Part shown: piece by piece, positions 1-5,423 of the stretch
Position numbering within the stretch: position 1 is the stretch's first letter
Layout of the letters: every line of letters begins with the position of its first letter
Origin: Bacteroidota bacterium
GTDB lineage: Bacteria > Bacteroidota > Ignavibacteria > Kapaibacteriales > UBA2268
Assembly: GCA_017428585.1 (NCBI GenBank)
Contig: JAFRQN010000067.1
Span: forward strand, 1 to 5,423
Reading direction: 5' to 3'
DNA length: 5,423 bases
Notes under the pieces: model-generated
What the model was told of the DNA's origin: nothing
Seen by the model: only the letters and a program-made list of their open reading frames with translations
Database searches by the model: none
Made by a program: the position numbers and the translations under genes

Positions 1-57
1 CAATCAAAAAGTTAATTACTAAAAATTTGAAATTTATATTAATTAAATAATAATAAA

Positions 58-147
58 ATGCTGTATTTTTCTAAGTTAAGTTTTAAATTATTTTATTTTA
101 TACTTCTGATATTCTTTTATTTTGGATTAACAGCAAACTTGTATGCT
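58..147 (+). other. Signal peptide of the S8 protease (residues 1-30)
   Basis: The N-terminus has lysines at residues 6 and 10, then a strongly hydrophobic Leu/Ile/Phe/Tyr core (about 11-24). A short polar stretch ends in Leu-Tyr-Ala, a plausible signal peptidase I site after Ala30. There is no Cys at the cleavage region, so it is not a lipoprotein signal. Sec export is what a T9SS cargo requires. The exact cleavage position is inferred by eye. Confidence 0.85.
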
Positions 148-3100
148 GAATCCAAGAATGAAACTATAATTGTCAAATTAAACAACAGCAAAAAAAATCA
201 AAATTTAATACTTAGCGAAAATCTAAAACCTGCAGTATTACTTCCTAAAACATTAAAGAAATCAAATTTACTACTTAATTCTGATTTGGACGAATTGCTG
301 GCAGAATTATCCAGCTATTATTATTTAGAAGTTCCTGTTGGTACATCAATTAATAAAATTCATGAATTAGAATCACAAGGAATCACAGCATATAAAAGTA
401 TAAAATATAAAATCGAACAAGACAATAAAAAAATAAATGATCCTTTGTATAAATCTCAATGGTCATTACCTATTATTCAAATTGAAAATGCGTGGAAAAA
501 GGCAACTGGGAAAAATGTTGTTGTCGGTGTTATAGATACAGGAATAGATCCAGATCATGAAGATTTAGTAAATCAATTATGGATAAATCCTCTTGAAGAT
601 ATTAATGGGAATGGAAAATTTGACAATTGGTCATCATTGGAAGAACACGACGGTGTATATGGTGATATTGATGGAATTGATAATGATGGCAACGGTTTTG
701 TTGATGATATTATTGGTTTTGATTTTGTGGATAAAACTATTATGTTTATTGGAGATGCTAAAAATCCTGACTATTATCCTTTTGATGAAAACAGACATGG
801 CACAGCTGTTGCATCAGTTATTGCAGCAGAACATAATAACAATAAAGGAATAACTGGTATTGCTTTTGATTCTAAAATAATGACGTTAAGAGCTTTTGAC
901 GTTTCAGGCAATGCAGAATGCAAAGATATAGCAAATGCTATAATATATGCTGCGGTTAATGGTGTTGATGTAATAAATATGAGTTTTGGAGAATATATGT
1001 CTTCCCCGCTTATGCATACTGCAATAAAATTTGCTGATGCTTTAGGGTGTATATTAATTGCATCTTCTGGGAATGAAGGAATATCTAAGCCTCATTATCC
1101 TTCTGATTATGATGAAGTAATTTCTGTCGGCGGATGCAATGAAGAGCTTCAACAAATTTATAATTATGGAAATCATTTGGATATTACAGCACCTGCAAGA
1201 AATATATATTCAGCGACACCAAGTAATAATTACAATAAATTAAATGGAACTTCTTTCGCCGCTCCAATTGCTTCAAGCGTTGCTGCTCTTCTAAAAGAAA
1301 AAAACAAAGAATTGACTACAAAAGATATAAGAAATATATTTCAATATTCTGCTTCGAAAATAAATTCTAATTGGACGCCTGAATATGGAGCTGGAATAAT
1401 TAACGCCTACCAAGCATTAAAAGATCCAGAAATTTCAGATATTTCAATTACTTATCCTGAAAATAATTCAGTTATTAATATTTCTAAAATAGATACTGTA
1501 AATATAGTTGGAAGCGTATTTACGCCTTTATTTAATTCATATATAATTAGAATAAAGAAAGAGAATTTCAAAAATTACTTTTATAACGAAAAAGAAGAAT
1601 GGGATACATTAGTTTCAGCACAAAATGACGCCAAAATTAATACAGTAATTGGCAGGTTTTACACTAAGAATTTCAATGATTCTTTAGAAACATATACATT
1701 GAGCCTGCTTGTCAACTTAAAGAATGGCAGTACATTAGAAACAAGAAATAATATTAAGTTCTGTTCTGATAATTATGGCTTAAAAATTAATAAATTGTCT
1801 ATTTTGCAGCCTTTTTTTTATGAAAAGCGTGTTCCTGTAATAAATATCCAAACCAATGCACTATGCAATGCTTATATATATTATAAGAAAAAAACAGATT
1901 CTTTATATAATATAAATGCTTCAAATACATATTTTACAAATAATCATACTGTAATGTTGAAAGATATTCCTGCAAATACAGATTATGATGGGTATGTTCT
2001 TGCGATTCTTCCTAATGCTGATACTGTAAAACAAGAATTTGAATTTAATATTTCTGATGATTATTTTGAAGAATACAGTTTTTATAAAAAGGAATATGAA
2101 CTGCCTCGTGCTTATCTATATGATAAATCAATAAATATTGATAACAATAATTGTATTTCTTTGAATTTGCTGTCTTCTGCTTTAGATATTAATATGCCGA
2201 TGATATATAGATTCGATTCAAAAAAGAAAGAATTTATTTGTATTGACAGTACCAACAAAAGAGAAATTACTGTTGCAAGCGGAGATTCAAACGGCGATGG
2301 CAAGATAGAAATTTTGGCTGGATCAAATGGACAATATAAATTATTCCAAAAAGAAGAGAATCAATCAATTTACAATAAAGTATTATTTTCTCAGCCAAAT
2401 ATAGAAGAAATGGTTTGGGGCGAAGGAATGCTTGATATTAACGGCGATGGAAAAGAAGAACTGATATTTGTTGATAATAGTTATTATTTTTATATTTATT
2501 CATTTGAAAATAATGAATATATACTCAAAGCTAAGAAAGATATTAATGAATTTATGAATCAGTTTGTTCCTGATTCTTTAGCAAATTCATTTAAAATTAA
2601 AACAGGCATTGCTATTGGTGATTTTGATAATGATGGAAATGCAGATATAGCCTTAACTTCTTATAATAACGATTATTTACTCATAATAGAAATTGACAAA
2701 TACTTTAATTCAAGATTAAAAGATTATATTGAACTTGAAAATTATTATCATATTCCTAATTCTCATTTTATTACATCTGGTGATTTTAATAATGACGGGA
2801 AGCTTGATATTCTATATATGTATTATGGTAAATGTGATAATGGAGACAATACATTAGGAGAAACTGAAGTATGGACATATAGCTTGTTTAAATATGATAA
2901 TAATAACAAATTCATAAAAGCTGCTGAAGATGATATATACGGCGTAAGAATATCCGACATAGAAAAAGGAATTTATTTTAGAAATGGATTATCAGCTGGA
3001 AATTTAGACAATAAAGCAGGTGATGAAGCTGTAATATGTGCTTTCCCTAATTTATATGTATTGACATGGAACGAAGAAAAACAAAAATTTATTCCTTTAT

Positions 3101-4386
3101 GGAGCTATCCTAACAGCTTGACAAATAAAGCTATAATTGGCGATTTTGACAATAACGGCATTAATGAAATAGCTTTTACTTCTTTTGCATCAACTTGTTT
3201 TTATGAGTTTAATGAAAATCATAAAACAGGCACAGAAATTTCTAATTTTGACGGCTGGAGCTTGTCAAATACTTCGGCATATTTTACTTGGCAGACCGTA
3301 GATACTTCCTTAAAATCTGAATATGAATTATGGTTGATTGAAACTGAAAATCTATTATTAGAAGATGCCTATTTTACAGTATATAAAACAAATAATAAAT
3401 CTATTAAGATAGATAATTTACAGCCGAATACAAAATATACGGCATACGTTAAAGTATCACAGCCAGATGATTATTTTTCATTACCGAAAGAAATATATTT
3501 AAATGATATTGCTGCACCTATTGCAGCATCATATAAAAATCAAAATAAATTAATAGAGGTAAAATTTAATGGTTTATTGCCAATAGAGACTAACAACATT
3601 AATTTTAGAATATATAAAGAAGGAAATGAAAAAGAATTAGTTCCATATTCTATTTGCAATTCTATTTCTGATTCCGTTGCTGCAGTTGATTTATTAAATA
3701 AATTAGATAATGGTATATATAATATATATATATCCAAAATTAGAGACTTTTATGGAAATTATACAAAAGATTCTACCCTATCATTTATTGTAAATGAGCT
3801 CGAAAATAAAGAATTATTTTTAACAAGGCTTGAATTTATAAAACCTAATATTATTATATTAGAATTTTCAGAGGCAGTAGATTCATACAGCTCAACCAGC
3901 ATAGATAATTATACATTAAAACCATACTGCAGTTTTGAGAATATTGAACAAATAGAATCAAATAAGGTTAAAATCTTTTTGCATGAACATTCTTTATATG
4001 GATTAGGCAAAGATTATTTAATAACTGCATCAAGAAATATATCTTCAAAATCAGGACTTTTTATGACTGAAGGCGTTGGAAATACATTGGGATTTTCAAT
4101 TTATGAAGATAATTTAGACAAAATTAAAGTCTATCCAAGTCCAATCAGCTTAAATAAGCATGATGAGGCATATATTGGTCATTTAACTCAGACTGCCAAA
4201 ATAGAAATAATGACATTAGATGGAAAGATATTGAGAACTTTGGAAGAACTTGATGGCAACGGCGGTATAAATTGGGATTTGCGTGATATTTATGGAAATA
4301 TATTAGGTATAGGTGTATATATAATAAAAGCAACAGACATGACAAACAATAAAGAAAAATATACAAAATTTACAATCATAAAATAG
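58..4386 (+). CDS. Secreted subtilisin-like (S8) serine protease with FG-GAP/VCBS repeats and T9SS C-terminal sorting domain
   Basis: This is a predicted exported endopeptidase of the subtilase family. Residues 1-30 look like a signal peptide ending at LYA|E. Residues of about 31-125 resemble a propeptide. The catalytic domain spans about 128-455, with Asp160 in VIDTGID, His247 in RHGTAVAS, oxyanion Asn339 in SSGNE and Ser399 in GTSFAAP, so the triad is intact. Ig/Fn3-like beta domains follow (about 460-570 and 578-665), then six Asp-rich FG-GAP-type repeats (about 736-1045), an Fn3-like domain (about 1060-1140), Ig-like segments (about 1150-1245 and 1255-1347) and a T9SS type A sorting domain (1355-1442). 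The inferred route is Sec export, then T9SS passage across the outer membrane with CTD removal and release or surface anchoring. An in-frame TAA at 40-42 makes the ATG at 58 the first possible Met; it fits the signal peptide. No Shine-Dalgarno is visible. The natural substrate cannot be told. The S8 assignment is very secure; boundaries of the beta domains are approximate. Confidence 0.95.
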   Translation: MLYFSKLSFKLFYFILLIFFYFGLTANLYAESKNETIIVKLNNSKKNQNLILSENLKPAVLLPKTLKKSNLLLNSDLDELLAELSSYYYLEVPVGTSINKIHELESQGITAYKSIKYKIEQDNKKINDPLYKSQWSLPIIQIENAWKKATGKNVVVGVIDTGIDPDHEDLVNQLWINPLEDINGNGKFDNWSSLEEHDGVYGDIDGIDNDGNGFVDDIIGFDFVDKTIMFIGDAKNPDYYPFDENRHGTAVASVIAAEHNNNKGITGIAFDSKIMTLRAFDVSGNAECKDIANAIIYAAVNGVDVINMSFGEYMSSPLMHTAIKFADALGCILIASSGNEGISKPHYPSDYDEVISVGGCNEELQQIYNYGNHLDITAPARNIYSATPSNNYNKLNGTSFAAPIASSVAALLKEKNKELTTKDIRNIFQYSASKINSNWTPEYGAGIINAYQALKDPEISDISITYPENNSVINISKIDTVNIVGSVFTPLFNSYIIRIKKENFKNYFYNEKEEWDTLVSAQNDAKINTVIGRFYTKNFNDSLETYTLSLLVNLKNGSTLETRNNIKFCSDNYGLKINKLSILQPFFYEKRVPVINIQTNALCNAYIYYKKKTDSLYNINASNTYFTNNHTVMLKDIPANTDYDGYVLAILPNADTVKQEFEFNISDDYFEEYSFYKKEYELPRAYLYDKSINIDNNNCISLNLLSSALDINMPMIYRFDSKKKEFICIDSTNKREITVASGDSNGDGKIEILAGSNGQYKLFQKEENQSIYNKVLFSQPNIEEMVWGEGMLDINGDGKEELIFVDNSYYFYIYSFENNEYILKAKKDINEFMNQFVPDSLANSFKIKTGIAIGDFDNDGNADIALTSYNNDYLLIIEIDKYFNSRLKDYIELENYYHIPNSHFITSGDFNNDGKLDILYMYYGKCDNGDNTLGETEVWTYSLFKYDNNNKFIKAAEDDIYGVRISDIEKGIYFRNGLSAGNLDNKAGDEAVICAFPNLYVLTWNEEKQKFIPLWSYPNSLTNKAIIGDFDNNGINEIAFTSFASTCFYEFNENHKTGTEISNFDGWSLSNTSAYFTWQTVDTSLKSEYELWLIETENLLLEDAYFTVYKTNNKSIKIDNLQPNTKYTAYVKVSQPDDYFSLPKEIYLNDIAAPIAASYKNQNKLIEVKFNGLLPIETNNINFRIYKEGNEKELVPYSICNSISDSVAAVDLLNKLDNGIYNIYISKIRDFYGNYTKDSTLSFIVNELENKELFLTRLEFIKPNIIILEFSEAVDSYSSTSIDNYTLKPYCSFENIEQIESNKVKIFLHEHSLYGLGKDYLITASRNISSKSGLFMTEGVGNTLGFSIYEDNLDKIKVYPSPISLNKHDEAYIGHLTQTAKIEIMTLDGKILRTLEELDGNGGINWDLRDIYGNILGIGVYIIKATDMTNNKEKYTKFTIIK
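439..1422 (+). other. Peptidase S8 catalytic domain (residues about 128-455)
   Basis: The domain opens with the NDPLYxxQW-type entry common in secreted subtilases and carries the full Asp160/His247/Ser399 triad plus oxyanion Asn339. NMSFG at 307-311 matches the substrate-binding strand of the family. The His-to-Ser spacing of 152 residues is normal for subtilisins (157 in BPN'), but the Asp-to-His spacing of 87 is much longer than the roughly 32 of BPN'. The extra length is an acidic Asn/Gly-rich insert, annotated separately. All catalytic residues are present, so activity is expected after removal of the propeptide. Confidence 0.95.
583..732 (+). other. Asp/Asn/Gly-rich probable calcium-binding insert in the S8 domain (residues about 176-225)
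   Basis: Between the catalytic Asp and His lie two short loops that look like EF-hand or dockerin-type metal loops: DINGNGKFD (residues 181-189) and DNDGNGFVDD (208-217), with further acidic residues at 203 and 205. Inserts of this kind, with a DNDGNG(F/Y)VDD core, occur in many secreted bacterial S8 proteases and are generally taken to bind calcium and stabilise the fold outside the cell. Metal binding here is inferred from the pattern only. Confidence 0.7.
2263..3192 (+). repeat. Six FG-GAP/VCBS-type protein repeats, probable beta-propeller (residues about 736-1045)
   Basis: Six copies of a motif close to GDfdnDGxxDIa recur in the encoded protein, with loops starting at residues Asp743, Asp793, Asp855, Asp909, Asn982 and Asp1029. 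The spacings are 50, 62, 54, 73 and 47 residues, suitable for propeller blades. Examples are GDSNGDGKIEIL, LDINGDGKEELI, GDFDNDGNADIA, GDFNNDGKLDIL and GDFDNNGINEIA. The fifth copy (GNLDNKAGDEAVI) has lost the usual leading Asp and the DG pair. Such repeats in integrin-like and VCBS proteins bind calcium and often mediate adhesion or substrate contact. The repeats are diverged at DNA level and are not tandem DNA duplications. Confidence 0.85.
4120..4383 (+). other. T9SS type A C-terminal sorting domain (residues 1355-1442)
   Basis: The last 88 residues have the pattern of Por-secretion/T9SS type A sorting domains. They begin with KVYPSP (usually VYPNP), then an IEIMTLDGKILRTL strand pair, an NWDLRDIYGNILGIGVYII segment and a final Lys-rich strand ending in KFTIIK. 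The same fold is also described as FlgD-Ig-like. In known systems this domain directs passage through the outer-membrane translocon and is cleaved off by PorU. No T9SS component gene lies in this window, so presence of the machinery is inferred. Confidence 0.88.
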
Positions 4387-4408
4387 TATAATCAGTAAAT
4401 AATATATT

Positions 4409-5407
4409 ATGAATTTTATAGTAACAATTGGTGATGCTAATGGTATTTCTCTTGAAGTATTTATAAAGGCTGTTAAAGAAAATATTAATTCGAATACAAT
4501 TCAAGAAAATAATTTTACATTAATTGGTAATATTGATGTTATAAAGCAATATATATCTAAAATAAATATAGAATGCCTTTTATCAGATAATAAAATTATT
4601 ATATCAGACAAAAGTATTAATATTATTGATGTAGGATATGGTTATAATGTAAATTTTGGCGAATGTTCAAAAGAGGCAGGACTTTTATCAATAAAAGCTG
4701 TGGAACAAGCTGCAAAATTGACTTTATCAAAAGAATATGATGCAATGATTACACTGCCTGTCAATAAAGAAGCTATAAGCAAAACTTATCCAGATTTTAA
4801 AGGACATACAAATTTTATTGCTGATATCTGTGGAGAGAAAAATCCTATAATGATATTGTTTAATGAAAATTTGAGGGTTGCACTGGCTACTGTTCATATA
4901 CCTATATACTCTGTATCAAGACGTATTACTAAGAAAAGATTATGCAGTTTATCGAAATCATTTAATAAGGTTTTAATAAAAGACTTTGGTGTTGTAAATC
5001 CTAAAATAGCAATGCTTGGATTAAATCCGCATGCTGGTGAAAATGGAGTTATAGGAAAAGAAGAAAAACAAATAATTAATCCTGCAATAGAAATATCAAA
5101 GAAAAAAGGAATCGATATTTATGGTGCTTTCGCTTCAGATGGATTCTTTGCTCAAAAAGATTATAAAAATTTTGATGGTGTAATTGCAATGTATCATGAT
5201 CAAGGATTAATACCTTTAAAACTTATTTCAAATGGTAATGGAGTAAACTTTACTGCAAATCTGCCTATTGTAAGGACATCGCCAGATCATGGAACTGGTT
5301 TTGATTTAGCTGGTAAAAATACTGCTTCTGCCCAAAGCACATTTAATTCAATCGAGGCTGCTGTTTCAATAGTAAATAGTAGAAATAACAATAACAAAAT
5401 TATATAA
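4409..5407 (+). CDS. pdxA: 4-hydroxythreonine-4-phosphate dehydrogenase PdxA
   Basis: This cytoplasmic NAD-dependent enzyme oxidises 4-phosphohydroxy-L-threonine; the product decarboxylates to 3-amino-2-oxopropyl phosphate, which PdxJ joins to deoxyxylulose 5-phosphate to make pyridoxine 5'-phosphate. The 332-residue length is close to E. coli PdxA (329, from memory). Metal-ligand histidines are His163 (TVHIPI), His208 (LNPHAGE) and His263 (MYHDQG), spaced 45 and 55 residues apart as in E. coli. Substrate contacts appear as His133-Thr134 (KGHTNF), Lys271, Asn280 and Arg289 (RTSPDHGT), all at a constant offset of three from the E. coli numbering I recall. The N-terminal motif is GDANGISLE rather than GDPxGIGPE. 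An in-frame TAA at 4400-4402 and the family-like N-terminus support the ATG at 4409. No Shine-Dalgarno is seen. It begins 22 bases after the protease stop and may be co-transcribed with it. The Asn-rich tail (NNNNK) is probably unstructured. Confidence 0.96.
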   Translation: MNFIVTIGDANGISLEVFIKAVKENINSNTIQENNFTLIGNIDVIKQYISKINIECLLSDNKIIISDKSINIIDVGYGYNVNFGECSKEAGLLSIKAVEQAAKLTLSKEYDAMITLPVNKEAISKTYPDFKGHTNFIADICGEKNPIMILFNENLRVALATVHIPIYSVSRRITKKRLCSLSKSFNKVLIKDFGVVNPKIAMLGLNPHAGENGVIGKEEKQIINPAIEISKKKGIDIYGAFASDGFFAQKDYKNFDGVIAMYHDQGLIPLKLISNGNGVNFTANLPIVRTSPDHGTGFDLAGKNTASAQSTFNSIEAAVSIVNSRNNNNKII

Positions 5408-5423
5408 TTCTAAAATAATATAA

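Noticed and set aside
1..57. Possible promoter in the AT-rich leader (TTTG near 26-29, TATATT at 35-40)
   Set aside because: The region is so AT-rich that such short matches are expected by chance, and no properly spaced TTTG/TAnnTTTG Bacteroidota-type pair is evident in the 57 bases available.
593..853. An 86-codon open frame on the + strand in a different frame inside the protease gene
   Set aside because: It lies wholly within the S8 catalytic domain coding region, over the Asp-rich insert and the His motif. Its Met/Leu/Ile-rich translation is what a shifted frame through GAT/AAT-rich DNA gives, and it has no family features.
1812..1819. Run of eight T (and a run of eight A at 190-197) as possible slippage or frameshift sites
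   Set aside because: The protease frame stays open across both runs, and recognisable domains lie on both sides in the same frame, so there is no sign of a programmed or erroneous shift.
2112..2303. Minus-strand open frame of 63 codons opposite the protease gene
   Set aside because: It is antisense to a clear coding region, has no recognisable motif and is explained by AT-rich codon composition.
3713..3733. Alternating AT tract resembling a simple repeat
   Set aside because: It is imperfect, short and encodes in-frame residues (GIYNIYI) of the protease, so it needs no separate explanation.
3540..3737. Minus-strand open frame of 65 codons opposite the protease gene
   Set aside because: It is antisense to the Ig-like region of the protease, with no motif or start signal to support it.
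4145..4366. Minus-strand open frame of 73 codons with a hydrophobic N-terminus
   Set aside because: It is antisense to the T9SS sorting domain, whose coding frame is well supported. The apparent Leu/Tyr-rich stretch comes from the reverse complement of Lys/Asn/Ile codons.
5408..5423. Possible terminator after pdxA
   Set aside because: Only 16 AT-rich bases remain in the window and no inverted repeat can be seen.

Overview
The window holds two complete genes on the + strand and almost nothing else. The DNA is strongly AT-rich. Two things point to the Bacteroidota/Chlorobi-Ignavibacteria part of the FCB group. The first gene ends in a type IX secretion (T9SS) type A sorting domain. The second is a PdxA with sequence variants I associate with Bacteroidota (ADGFF-like and RTSPDHGT motifs, and an altered GDxxGI motif). 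Neither gene has a clear Shine-Dalgarno sequence, which also fits that group. I cannot name a genus.

Layout: positions 1-57 are an AT-rich leader with an in-frame stop just before the first gene. Positions 58-4386 encode a 1442-residue multidomain secreted subtilisin-like serine protease. In order it has a signal peptide, a propeptide-like region, an S8 catalytic domain with an Asp/Asn/Gly-rich probable calcium-binding insert, Ig/Fn3-like beta domains, six FG-GAP/VCBS-type repeats (a probable beta-propeller), more Fn3/Ig-like domains, and the T9SS C-terminal domain. After a 22-base gap, positions 4409-5407 encode pdxA, the 4-hydroxythreonine-4-phosphate dehydrogenase of vitamin B6 synthesis. 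The last 16 bases are AT-rich and hold no visible terminator.

The two genes are close enough to share a transcript, but no functional link is evident: one product would be exported or displayed on the surface, the other is a cytoplasmic cofactor enzyme. I found no mobile element, CRISPR array, RNA gene or convincing new system. The points most worth a second look are the architecture of the protease, its metal-loop insert, and the diverged N-terminal motif of PdxA.
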